The notes below the pieces were generated by a model. It saw only the letters and a program-made list of their open reading frames with translations. It searched no databases and had not been told where the DNA came from. Source: Mucilaginibacter limnophilus (lineage in GTDB: Bacteria; Bacteroidota; Bacteroidia; Sphingobacteriales; Sphingobacteriaceae). Taken from it: a stretch of 64,000 bases of DNA. The stretch covers positions 26,304 to 90,303 of the forward strand of contig NZ_SACK01000012.1 in assembly GCF_004005815.1 (NCBI RefSeq). The letters run 5' to 3'. The position numbers and the translations under genes were made by a program. Shown piece by piece: positions 24,823-33,198 of this stretch; position 1 is the first letter of the stretch; each line of letters begins with the position of its first letter.

Positions 24823-26397
24823 ATGAAAACCTCTTTAAAAGTAAGGTTCACCGGGCATATTGCCGCATTATTACTCACGGGCATATCCTACCGGTACGCC
24901 TCGGCCCAAAGCGGTGCCGATCCTGTTATCAATAACATTATTAAAGAAGCCAACACCAATTCTCAATTAAAGCCTCTCGCGCACGAGTTGCTTGATGTAA
25001 TTGGTCCGCGCTTGGTAGGTACGCCCCAAATGCAACAGGCGCACAACTGGGCGGTTGAAAAGTATAAAATATGGGGTATTGCTGCCCGAAATGAAAAGTG
25101 GGGTGAATGGCGAGGATGGGAAAGAGGTATTTCGCACATCGACATGCTATCGCCACGAGTGCGTACGCTTGAGGCTACACAACTTGCCTGGAGCCCGGGC
25201 ATGAAGAAAAGTGTAACTGCCGAACTGATCATTTTACCTGAGGTAGCCGATTCAAACGCTTTCAAGAAATGGCTGCCTTCGGTTAAAGGTAAATTTGTAA
25301 TGATATCAATGATGCAGCCGACCGGCCGTCCTGATTATAATTGGAAGGAATTTGCAACGCCTGAATCATTTGAAAAAATGAAGAAGGACCGAACTACACA
25401 AACCGATGCATGGCAAAACCGCATAAAAAATACCGGCTATACCAACCGTACATTGCCCCCGGCACTTGAAAAAGCAGGAGCTGCAGGTGTGGTGATCAAT
25501 AACTGGTCGGCAGGTTTTGGAGTGGATAAAATATTTGGTGCTTATACCAAAAAGATACCAACTATCGATATAGCGCTTGAAGATTACGGCATGCTCTACA
25601 GGTTAGTGGAATCAGGTCATAATCCTAAAATACGGGTACACACTGAAGCAAAAGAAACCGGCGTACAGCCAACCTTTAATACGCTTGCTGAGATAAAAGG
25701 AAGCGAAAAGCCTAATGAGTATGTGATACTGTCAGCGCATTTCGACTCGTGGGATGGTGGTACGGGCGCTACTGATAACGGTACAGGCACCCTTACCATG
25801 ATGGAAGCCATGCGCATCCTCAAAAAAGTTTATCCTAATCCAAAGCGTACCATTTTGGTTGGCCATTGGGGCAGTGAAGAGCAGGGATTAAACGGTTCGC
25901 GCGCATTTGTTGAAGATCACCCTGAAATAGTACAAAACGTTCAGGCTGTATTTAACCAGGATAACGGCACAGGCCGCGTGGTTAACCTAAGCGGACAAGG
26001 CTTTTTGCACGCTTATGATTATTTAGGCAGATGGCTGAGTAAGGTGCCTGACAGTATCCGCACGCAAATTGAAACCTCGTTCCCGGGTGCACCGGGCAGG
26101 GGTGGGTCAGATTTTGCCTCTTTTGTAGCTGCCGGTGCGCCCGCGTTTTCACTTAGCTCGTTAAACTGGTCGTACGGTACATACACCTGGCACACCAACC
26201 GCGATACGTATGATAAGATAGTTTTCGATGATGTACGTAGTAACGCGATATTAACGGCTATATTGGTTTATATGGCTTGTGAAGATCCGGCTAAAACGCA
26301 GCGCGACAAAAGCGTTATGCCTGTTAATCCGAAAACCGGCGAACAAACCAAATGGCCTGATATGGTTAAACCAACCCGCAGAGGAGGATTAGACTAA
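24823..26397 (+). CDS. Exported M28-family metallopeptidase
   Basis: 524 residues. Signal peptide ends YASAQ. A PA-type insert lies at about 140-260. The catalytic M28 domain has the zinc ligands in SAHFDSWDGGTGATDNGTG, HWGSEEQGLNGSRAF (catalytic Glu and zinc Glu) and FNQDNGTG, with a later His in TYTWHTNRDTYDKI. M28 enzymes of this type are aminopeptidases or dipeptidases that act outside the cytoplasm. Single gene with a terminator. Confidence 0.9.
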   Translation: MKTSLKVRFTGHIAALLLTGISYRYASAQSGADPVINNIIKEANTNSQLKPLAHELLDVIGPRLVGTPQMQQAHNWAVEKYKIWGIAARNEKWGEWRGWERGISHIDMLSPRVRTLEATQLAWSPGMKKSVTAELIILPEVADSNAFKKWLPSVKGKFVMISMMQPTGRPDYNWKEFATPESFEKMKKDRTTQTDAWQNRIKNTGYTNRTLPPALEKAGAAGVVINNWSAGFGVDKIFGAYTKKIPTIDIALEDYGMLYRLVESGHNPKIRVHTEAKETGVQPTFNTLAEIKGSEKPNEYVILSAHFDSWDGGTGATDNGTGTLTMMEAMRILKKVYPNPKRTILVGHWGSEEQGLNGSRAFVEDHPEIVQNVQAVFNQDNGTGRVVNLSGQGFLHAYDYLGRWLSKVPDSIRTQIETSFPGAPGRGGSDFASFVAAGAPAFSLSSLNWSYGTYTWHTNRDTYDKIVFDDVRSNAILTAILVYMACEDPAKTQRDKSVMPVNPKTGEQTKWPDMVKPTRRGGLD

Positions 26398-26407
26398 TAA
26401 ACAAAAT

Positions 26408-26430
26408 GCGCAGATTAATCTGCGCCTTTT
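26408..26430. terminator. Bidirectional terminator
   Basis: An 18-bp perfect palindrome, GCGCAGAT-TA-ATCTGCGC (26408-26425), with CTTTTGTT on the right and, on the minus strand, ATTTTGTTT. It serves the convergent peptidase and small membrane protein genes. Confidence 0.75.
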
Positions 26431-26431
26431 G

Positions 26432-26641
26432 TTATTTCTTTGCTGTAGCAACAACTACGATACCGCCTATCAGCAATACTCCGCCGAGATAAGGGGGCCA
26501 GCTTACGGTTTTTTCTTTATCTGCCGATACCTCTATCGGGCCGGCGTCAATTACTTTTTCTTTTTTTGTGTAGGTAAAGCCTGTCCATACAAGCATGGCG
26601 GCACCTATTACAATTAATATTATTCCTACTGTACGGTTCAT
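26432..26641 (-). CDS. Small two-helix membrane protein (DUF3185-like)
   Basis: 69 residues with two membrane segments, TVGIILIVIGAAMLVWTGF (4-22) and YLGGVLLIGGIVVVATA (about 51-67), and a short charged loop between (KKEKVIDAGPIEVSADKEK). This layout is found in small DUF3185-type inner membrane proteins. No function known. Confidence 0.7.
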   Translation of the reverse strand: MNRTVGIILIVIGAAMLVWTGFTYTKKEKVIDAGPIEVSADKEKTVSWPPYLGGVLLIGGIVVVATAKK

Positions 26642-26765
26642 ATTATAAAGGTTAATAGCTGAAATAAATATTAAATGTGGTTTACTGGCAAATTGTTTTT
26701 ATAACCTGAATCACCCAAACAAAAGCAGGCGGCAGCTGTCATTTTAAGTAAATTAATTGACTTTA

Positions 26766-27029
26766 ATGATAGATAAAGAATTTGTCGGCATTGCCGCGGG
26801 GATTTGTACGGCTGTTTCGCTTGTGCCGCAGTTTCTTAAAACCATAAAGGAAAAACGGGTTGAAGGGGTATCTTCTTTCGTATTTGTAGTTCTGTTTTTT
26901 GGTAATAGCCTTTGGGTATGGTATGGTGTTATGCTTAATGAATGGCCAATTATTGTAACCAATGCCTTTTCGGTAATAATGGATATCACCATGTTTATCC
27001 TGAAAATGAAATACCGTAATAAATCATAA
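26766..27029 (+). CDS. SemiSWEET-family sugar transporter
   Basis: 87 residues from ATG 26766 (a TTG nine bases earlier is in frame). Three membrane segments form one PQ-loop triple-helix bundle: GIAAGICTAVSLVPQFLKTI has the signature Pro-Gln, then SSFVFVVLFFGNSLWVWYGV with the Asn and Trp lining the sugar path, then VTNAFSVIMDITMFIL. SemiSWEETs dimerise into passive sugar pores. Substrate unknown. Confidence 0.85.
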   Translation: MIDKEFVGIAAGICTAVSLVPQFLKTIKEKRVEGVSSFVFVVLFFGNSLWVWYGVMLNEWPIIVTNAFSVIMDITMFILKMKYRNKS

Positions 27030-27110
27030 ATATTTATTTTTTGGTGTAGACGTAGGTTTGATATTTGCGCTTATTACCGCATGATATTAAAAAAGCTGAC
27101 GGTGCATCAG

Positions 27111-27989
27111 CTATCGCAACTCATTCACAAGTTTAATGAGCTCATTCCAGTGACTGACTGGCCGGGACGCTCCAAGCATCCCGGCTATTTCAGCATAGAT
27201 ATCAGCCGGGCTTTTCCCTTCTTCACGGAGATATTTAACAGAAGTAGCTCCTGCCGATTTTGATAACTTTTGACCATCAGCTTGAGTGATCAGTGGATGA
27301 TGATAGAAAGTGATCGGGCTAAATTCAGAACGGTTAAGCGCTGAAGCCAGATAGTGTTGCGCAAGGGTAGAGGCCCACAGATCCTGCCCACGAACTATCA
27401 GGTTGATACCAAAATACAGATCGTCGATTACTGAAGTAAGCTGATAGGCTGGGTAACCATCTTTTTTACGGACGATGAAATCATGCATATCTTCAGGCAA
27501 AATAGTTTTTATAACGCCTGATAAGGTTTTAACCACAATCTCATCACTTGCAGAAGTTTCCAAACGCCAGGCAGCACTTGGCGTATCAGGCGGCAGGCGT
27601 TTATTGCGGCATGTGCCCGGATAAACACCGTTTGTACCTGCTGCTTCTATTTGCGCCCGCGAACAGGTGCAGGCAAAAACTTTACCGGTATCCCAGAGTT
27701 GTTGCAAGGCCTCGTTATATAAATCAAGCCGCCGGGTTTGCGACCAATTGCTTTCAAAATCGTCAGCATTTCGCGGCCCTTCATCCCAGGGGATATCAAG
27801 AAAGTTCAATGTTTCAAAAATATCGTCAACATAACGCTTGTCTGCACGGGCACGGTCCATGTCGTCAATCCGCAGCAGTATTTTGGCGCCGTTCCGGCGG
27901 GCAAGTGCCGCTGTGATAGCAAACGACAATATGTTTCCTATATGCAGGTATCCGCTTGGGGTTGGGGCTATACGCGTTTTGTTGTACAC
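27111..27989 (-). CDS. gluQ: Glutamyl-Q tRNA(Asp) synthetase
   Basis: 292 residues, starting at GTG 27989; no ATG lies upstream before an in-frame stop. It has only the catalytic part of a glutamyl-tRNA synthetase: APTPSGYLHIGN (HIGH motif as HIGN), KLSKS (KMSKS), and the zinc cysteines CTCSR plus YPGTC of the GluQ type. It lacks the C-terminal anticodon-binding domain, as expected. The enzyme attaches glutamate to queuosine in the wobble base of tRNA-Asp. It follows a small gene of unknown function on the same strand. Confidence 0.92.
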   Translation of the reverse strand: MYNKTRIAPTPSGYLHIGNILSFAITAALARRNGAKILLRIDDMDRARADKRYVDDIFETLNFLDIPWDEGPRNADDFESNWSQTRRLDLYNEALQQLWDTGKVFACTCSRAQIEAAGTNGVYPGTCRNKRLPPDTPSAAWRLETSASDEIVVKTLSGVIKTILPEDMHDFIVRKKDGYPAYQLTSVIDDLYFGINLIVRGQDLWASTLAQHYLASALNRSEFSPITFYHHPLITQADGQKLSKSAGATSVKYLREEGKSPADIYAEIAGMLGASRPVSHWNELIKLVNELR

Positions 27990-28037
27990 CCCGTAAAATT
28001 GAATTATTTTCTGAACGTATGCAAAGTGTGCGCTTAA

Positions 28038-28274
28038 TTACAAATGCATCGATTCCAGCTTATCAGCAATCAAATGCAGTACTTCCTGGTCAACTTTTCC
28101 CGGATTTTTGCAAATGCGCAGGTACTCGTGGTCGTCCGGTTCAAAAGCAGCTATGAAAGTACCCTGATCATACACCTCAAATTTGCAGCGTTCGCCTTCA
28201 TGGTGGGCAAAATCATGCACCTCAAACTCATACACCTGCTTATCCTTTGCTACTGAAATTTTAATCGTTTCCAT
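28038..28274 (-). CDS. Hypothetical protein, 78 residues
   Basis: A compact acidic protein, METIKISVAKDKQVYEFEV at the start, then FEPDDHEYLRICKNPGKVDQ and a final helix. I do not recognise a family. The stop codon TAA is in frame with the GluQ-RS gene, with 16 sense codons before its GTG start; the two are likely one transcript. The coding nature is supported by the high share of structured-protein residues and by its place in a gap that would otherwise be empty. Confidence 0.6.
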   Translation of the reverse strand: METIKISVAKDKQVYEFEVHDFAHHEGERCKFEVYDQGTFIAAFEPDDHEYLRICKNPGKVDQEVLHLIADKLESMHL

Positions 28275-28355
28275 ACAAAAGGTTCAACAAGTTCTGTAAT
28301 ATATTAGTTTGAAAGCTGCCGTTGTACTTTTCAACAACGGCAATGTAATTAACAT

Positions 28356-29840
28356 TTATGCAGATCTGCGCAAAGACCTTTCAGCGTTTAATACCCGCAC
28401 TACATTGCGCTTCACAACAACTGAAGGATAATATAAACCGTCGGTTACGCGGCGGCCAAGGTTTGCACGCAGCTTGCTGCGAAGTTTTACACGCATTTGT
28501 GCCACCATGCGGTACTGGTTAATTTCGCCCTGTTCTTTTACTTTATTTAATAACCTTAGCGACAATAAGGCAAGCAATCCGCCTATAACAAAAAAGTAGC
28601 TCCAGCCTTGCAGGTTAAGCAACTGCAGGTGCATACCATGCCATTGCACCGACCAGTTAAGCGGGTGGCTTGCGAAAAAGTCCGCAAGCAAGCCGCCTAT
28701 CATAGGCGCTATGGTTGAAGTAAAGGCAACCAGCATGTTTTTTGTTGAAATATAAGCAATAGCCTCGCTGTTAGGCGCCAGCTTTATGCCGATATTCGAT
28801 AATGCCAGGTTGATGCCTGCTGTAGCAATACCACTTAAAATATGAATAATAGCGAGTAGTGTAAGCGCAGTAGTTACATTGTTTGCCGGTACTATGGCAT
28901 AAGCAATTATGCAGGCAACATAAAGCGGTCCGCATATGCTAACGATATTTTTGTTGCTGAATTTGTCAGAATATCTGCCCCAAAGCTTAATAGAAATAAT
29001 ACTGCTTAGCTGACCGGCAATACCAAGGCCGATAATGTATGCAACAGGCAGGCCCAGCGTTTTCATCATATATACAGCGAAAAACGGCGTGGCCAGATTA
29101 AGTGCGAAAGCCCAGAATGAATTAAAGATAAGCAGGCTGCGGAAGTTTTTGTTTTTTAATGGCTTGCCAAACAGCGTAAACAGCTTATCATTAATGGCTT
29201 GGGCTTTAGGCTCAGGAGTACGAAGCAGCAAGCCTACGCTAACCATACCCAATATGCCGCCCAGCATAAACAGAATGTTATAAGTAAGTATCTCGTTTTG
29301 CGGGTAGTGGCTTTTTACATAATCGATACCTATGGCGGTTGCCAGGCTAAGCATAACGTTAAGCGTTTGCGCCATACGGCTGCGGTGCGAAAAGAATGAG
29401 CCCAGTCGCTCACCTGGTATCAGGTCTTTCATCCACGAGTTCCATGCTGCACCGCCTATGTCACCAAAAATATGCTGGAAGAACAATAATATAATAAGTA
29501 CCTGTACAGTGGTGCCGCCGGTAAATATAAATGGTATTATACCTATAGCAATAAGGGGTAATCGCGCTAAAAAGTTGAACACTGTTGTCACCACTTTACG
29601 GTTGTTAAACCGCTGTACTAGCCATATAGCCAATAATTGAAACATAGTAGTAAACGTTGGCAGCGCTGCCAGAATGCCCAATTGCAGGTTAGTAGCACCC
29701 ATATGAATTGCCATAGCGGTTAAAAAGGTACCGCTTGTAAACACTACCATCGCTTCGGCAGATAACCCATCGGCAATAACTAAGTTTAAACCTGAATTTA
29801 ACTGGTTTGAGGAAATTTTTTCGAACGGACGTAACTTCAT
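28356..29840 (-). CDS. Major facilitator superfamily permease
   Basis: 494 residues from ATG 29840, chosen over a TTG 18 bases earlier because it starts the first conserved segment (MKLRPFEKISSNQL). About twelve membrane segments are visible, with the loop RMAQTLNVML after helix 4 region and the middle gap at about 210-230. The first half reads GTFLTAMAIHMGATNLQLGILAALPTF, typical of MFS helices 1-2. Substrate unknown. Not in an operon with GluQ; its own consensus promoter lies upstream. Confidence 0.85.
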   Translation of the reverse strand: MKLRPFEKISSNQLNSGLNLVIADGLSAEAMVVFTSGTFLTAMAIHMGATNLQLGILAALPTFTTMFQLLAIWLVQRFNNRKVVTTVFNFLARLPLIAIGIIPFIFTGGTTVQVLIILLFFQHIFGDIGGAAWNSWMKDLIPGERLGSFFSHRSRMAQTLNVMLSLATAIGIDYVKSHYPQNEILTYNILFMLGGILGMVSVGLLLRTPEPKAQAINDKLFTLFGKPLKNKNFRSLLIFNSFWAFALNLATPFFAVYMMKTLGLPVAYIIGLGIAGQLSSIISIKLWGRYSDKFSNKNIVSICGPLYVACIIAYAIVPANNVTTALTLLAIIHILSGIATAGINLALSNIGIKLAPNSEAIAYISTKNMLVAFTSTIAPMIGGLLADFFASHPLNWSVQWHGMHLQLLNLQGWSYFFVIGGLLALLSLRLLNKVKEQGEINQYRMVAQMRVKLRSKLRANLGRRVTDGLYYPSVVVKRNVVRVLNAERSLRRSA

Positions 29841-30314
29841 AGTAAAGCACCAAAACAACCGGTGCCGTTTTGCATTTAATCAATAATAATTTAAAATCAA
29901 TAGGGACAGGCTTTCGCCTGCGCCATAATAACTGCAAAATTATTGCCATAGTATCCGTTGCAACACAAATGTTTCAATGTGTTGGAAATCAATTGTTTAA
30001 TTTATAGTTAAATTAAAAATATTGACAGAAGTGTAGAAACGATGCTGAAATAATTTCCGCAAAATGAGGAACGCTTCTCAAATGTCACTCCACAATCGTT
30101 TTAACCACTATTTGGTACAACCACCGTCCACAAAACAAGCCGAAACGATTCTATTGTCTTGTCTAATTATTTCTGAAATTACTTTCTTAAATATTTAAAT
30201 AATGCTTATATATTAATTATAACTACAATATTGTACTGTAAATCAGTTATTATTTATGAGAAGCACTCAAATTCGGAATATTTTTTAATTATAGATATTG
30301 TTTTTCATACTTAT
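29841..30314. other. 474-base intergenic region, divergent promoters
   Basis: AT-rich and without a convincing gene. It holds the permease promoter (29935-29963) and a 7-bp inverted repeat CAACACA/TGTGTTG (29961-29967 and 29978-29984) that overlaps the -33 element and may be an operator. The promoter of the glycan cluster must lie in its right part, but I see no TAnnTTTG there. Confidence 0.6.
29935..29963 (-). promoter_or_regulatory. Permease promoter
   Basis: Minus strand: TTG (29963-29961), 18 bases, TAATTTTG (29942-29935). The last matches TAnnTTTG. The first arm is part of the CAACACA inverted repeat. Confidence 0.55.
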
Positions 30315-30380
30315 ATGAAAAATGTGGTGCCAAAATTGATGTTAAAGGGCGAAACGCATCACAACATCAACCCTATATGA
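30315..30380 (+). CDS. 21-residue ORF coupled to the glycosyltransferase gene
   Basis: Codes for 21 residues starting MKNVVPKLMLKG and ending HHNINPI. Its TGA overlaps the glycosyltransferase ATG (ATGA, 30377-30380), the arrangement of translational coupling. It may be a small protein, a leader peptide, or chance. No signal peptide or repeated codon is evident. Confidence 0.45.
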   Translation: MKNVVPKLMLKGETHHNINPI

Positions 30381-31333
30381 AAATATTCACCTGGCACATC
30401 CATGGCAGCTATTTGTATTACTTATCACAAGGTAACTACACAATTTACATCCCAACAAAAGAAGAAAAAACAGAAGGCTATTATGGCAGGGGAGAAACAT
30501 TCCCTTTTGGCGATAATGTTATAGAAATACCGGCCGATGAGGTAAAGAATCATCAATTTGATTGCATACTGTTTCAGACCAATCAAAATTATCTGAAGGA
30601 TCAGTACGAAATATTATCTGAAGAGCAGCGCGAACTACCGAAAATATATATTGAGCACGACCCACCGCGCCAGCACCCTACAGATACAAGACACGTGGTT
30701 GATGATCCAGAAATTACACTGGTGCACGTAACTCACTTTAATAACTTAATGTGGAACAGCAACGGTACACCTACAAGGGTTATCGAGCATGGCGTGACTG
30801 ATCCGGGTATATCATACTCCGGACATTTAAGCAAAGGCATCGTTGTAATAAACAACCTGCCTGCACGCGGTCGTTTGTTGGGGTTTGACATTTTTCAGGA
30901 TGTACGCCAGCGCGTACCGCTTGATCTGGTAGGCATGGGTACAGGTTCATGGGGCTTGGGTGAGGTGCTGCACCCGCAACTACCCGAGTTTCAAAGCCGC
31001 TACCGTTTCTTTTTTAACCCGATAAGATACACCAGTCTTGGCTTAGCCATTTGTGAAGCCATGATGATGGGTATACCAGTTGTAGGACTTGCAACCACCG
31101 AACTTTCGGCGGTTATAGATAATGGTTATTCCGGATTTATACATACCGATATCAATTACCTTGTTGAGAAGATGAAAATGCTGATTGATGACCCTGAGCT
31201 GGCGAAAGAGATTGGCAACAACGGACGTGAAGTAGCGCTTCAGCGCTTCAACATAGTGCGTTTCACTCAAGACTGGGAACAACTTTTTGCTGAAGTGACC
31301 GGAAAAAAGCAATCAATTTCAATTTCAGCTTAA
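30377..31333 (+). CDS. Glycosyltransferase (GT4-like, GT-B fold)
   Basis: 318 residues. The C-terminal half has the GT-B donor-binding pattern, NPIRYTSLGLAICEAMMMG with E-x7-E-like spacing and IPVVGLATTELSAVIDNGYSGF. The N-terminal half begins MKIFTWHIHGSYLYYLSQGNY, unusual for GT4 but seen in Bacteroidota glycan clusters. First main gene of a plus-strand operon of four glycan enzymes that follow with gaps of ten bases or less. Donor and acceptor unknown. Confidence 0.78.
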   Translation: MKIFTWHIHGSYLYYLSQGNYTIYIPTKEEKTEGYYGRGETFPFGDNVIEIPADEVKNHQFDCILFQTNQNYLKDQYEILSEEQRELPKIYIEHDPPRQHPTDTRHVVDDPEITLVHVTHFNNLMWNSNGTPTRVIEHGVTDPGISYSGHLSKGIVVINNLPARGRLLGFDIFQDVRQRVPLDLVGMGTGSWGLGEVLHPQLPEFQSRYRFFFNPIRYTSLGLAICEAMMMGIPVVGLATTELSAVIDNGYSGFIHTDINYLVEKMKMLIDDPELAKEIGNNGREVALQRFNIVRFTQDWEQLFAEVTGKKQSISISA

Positions 31334-31343
31334 CAGTGATATT

Positions 31344-32639
31344 ATGAAGATGCAGAATAACAGGATAGCTTTTATAAGCGAACACGCATCGCCACTGGCA
31401 GACCTTGGCGGTGTGGATACAGGTGGGCAGAATGTTTATGTAGCCCAATTAGCTAAACATCTGGCAAAGCTTGGTTACGAAGTTGACGTATTTACCCGCC
31501 GTGAGGATGCTCTTGTACCTGAAGTGGTGGAATGGGTACCCGGTGTAAGGGTTGTTCATGTAAAGGCCGGCCCTGCAGAAGTGGTAATAAAGGAAAATAT
31601 ATTGCCATACATGCGCGAGTTCAAGAACAACATGATAAAATTTATTGTGAATGAAGGCATACATTATTCGCTTGTTCATGCAAACTTTTTCATGTCGGCG
31701 CTTGTGGCTATGGGCATTAAAAAGGAATTGGAGATACCGTTTGTGGTAACCTTCCACGCGCTGGGCCATGTACGCCGCATTCATCAGGCCGAAAAGGATA
31801 AATTTCCTGAAGAGCGACTGAAAATTGAGGAAATGGCTGTTCAGCAGGCCGATTATATCATTGCCGAATGCCCGCAGGATAAGGAAGACCTGATTGAATA
31901 TTATAACGCGCCTGAGGATAAAATAACTATCGTACCATGTGGTTTCAGCTCAAATGAGTTTTACCCGATGGACAAAGAGGTTGCTCGCCGTGTAGCTGGT
32001 TTGCCGCAAGGTGAACACATTATTTTACAGTTGGGGCGTATGGTACCGCGCAAAGGTGTGGATAATGTGATAGCCGCTATGGGCAAAATGAAGAAAGCTA
32101 AAAAGCCTGTAAAACTGGTTATAGTAGGCGGTGAGTGTGAAGAATTAGAAGAGGAGACCTGCCCTGAATATGCAAGGCTGTTGAATATCGTTCGTGAGAA
32201 CAACCTTATTGACTCGGTAATATTTGCCGGAAGGAAAAATCGTCAGCAGTTAAAATATTATTATGCGTCATCTGATGTATTTATTACCACGCCATGGTAC
32301 GAGCCATTTGGCATTACTCCGCTTGAAGCCATGGCCTGCGGAACACCTGTTATAGGTGCTAATGTTGGTGGTATAAAATACAGCGTTGCCGATGGTGAAA
32401 CAGGCTGGCTTGTACCGCCTAAAGATCCGGAAGCACTGGCTAACAAACTTAACGAAGTGATTGACGATGGCGCTTTGTTATACAAAGCGGGTGAAAACGC
32501 GCTTAAACGTGTTAACGAGCATTTTACATGGGCAAACGTAGCTTCGCAAATCGACAGTTTGTATAAGCAACTGCGCCCAGTGGCAAAACGGAGCCTGATT
32601 GCTCACGACAAGTTGAAGGCAAAAGATCAGGCTGCATAA
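31344..32639 (+). CDS. GT4-family glycosyltransferase
   Basis: 431 residues. The N-terminus SPLADLGGVDTGGQNVYVAQ is the pattern of sucrose-phosphate synthase/MshA-like GT4 enzymes, and the C-terminal half has LQLGRMVPRKGVDN and the E-x7-E block YEPFGITPLEAMACGTPVIG. Transfers a sugar from a nucleotide-sugar donor with retention, in the cytoplasm. Ten bases after the first transferase. Donor unknown. Confidence 0.87.
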   Translation: MKMQNNRIAFISEHASPLADLGGVDTGGQNVYVAQLAKHLAKLGYEVDVFTRREDALVPEVVEWVPGVRVVHVKAGPAEVVIKENILPYMREFKNNMIKFIVNEGIHYSLVHANFFMSALVAMGIKKELEIPFVVTFHALGHVRRIHQAEKDKFPEERLKIEEMAVQQADYIIAECPQDKEDLIEYYNAPEDKITIVPCGFSSNEFYPMDKEVARRVAGLPQGEHIILQLGRMVPRKGVDNVIAAMGKMKKAKKPVKLVIVGGECEELEEETCPEYARLLNIVRENNLIDSVIFAGRKNRQQLKYYYASSDVFITTPWYEPFGITPLEAMACGTPVIGANVGGIKYSVADGETGWLVPPKDPEALANKLNEVIDDGALLYKAGENALKRVNEHFTWANVASQIDSLYKQLRPVAKRSLIAHDKLKAKDQAA

Positions 32640-32642
32640 GCA

Positions 32643-33197
32643 ATGGCTAAAGCGGTTTTTTTAGATAAAGATGGAACACTGATTCCGGATATACCCTATA
32701 ATGTCGATCCGGAACTGATATCGATACAGCCTGATGCGACTTTAGGCTTGCAGCAATTAGTTGCTGATGGATATCAGTTGATTATTGTATCGAACCAGTC
32801 GGGTGCTGCGCGTGGATACTTTGCCGAGGATAAGCTTGCAGGGGTAGAACAAAAAATAATAGAATTGTTAAAGGCATATGATATTCCGCTAAGAGGATTT
32901 TACTATTGTCCCCATCACCCGGAAGGGACTGTGCCAGAATTGGCAATTGATTGCGACTGCCGCAAACCACAGCCCGGTATGCTAAAAAAAGCGGCGCAAG
33001 AGCTTGATATCAACCTTGCGCAATCGTGGATGATAGGGGATATCTTAAATGACATTGAAGCCGGTAATCGTGCAGGTTGTAAAACAGTGCTTATAAATAA
33101 CGGTAATGAAACGGAATGGCTTGAGGGTGAATATCGAACACCAACCATATCCTGTAGCAGCATTGATGAAGCTGCTGCTTATATCTTAAGCAGATAA
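32643..33197 (+). CDS. HAD-IIIA phosphatase, GmhB-like
   Basis: 184 residues. VFLDKDGTLIPD gives the DxD-G-T motif, IVSNQSG the second HAD motif, and the zinc loop with CPHHPEGTVPE and CDCRKPQPGM is that of GmhB (D-glycero-D-manno-heptose-1,7-bisphosphate 7-phosphatase) and HisB-N. With two GT9 (heptosyltransferase-like) enzymes beside it, a role in making ADP- or GDP-heptose is likely. The other heptose genes (gmhA, hldE) are not in this window. It is three bases from the previous gene and two from the next. Confidence 0.87.
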   Translation: MAKAVFLDKDGTLIPDIPYNVDPELISIQPDATLGLQQLVADGYQLIIVSNQSGAARGYFAEDKLAGVEQKIIELLKAYDIPLRGFYYCPHHPEGTVPELAIDCDCRKPQPGMLKKAAQELDINLAQSWMIGDILNDIEAGNRAGCKTVLINNGNETEWLEGEYRTPTISCSSIDEAAAYILSR

Positions 33198-33198
33198 C

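Noticed and set aside
26429..26617. Plus-strand ORF opposite the small membrane protein
   Set aside because: Antisense to a clear two-helix membrane protein and lacks a signal of its own.
27987..28040. Stop-codon readthrough joining the 78-residue gene and GluQ-RS
   Set aside because: They are in frame, but GluQ-RS is complete from its GTG and the 16 codons between look like spacer.
27548..28156. Plus-strand frames over the GluQ-RS and the 78-residue gene
   Set aside because: Antisense shadows with no coherent protein character.
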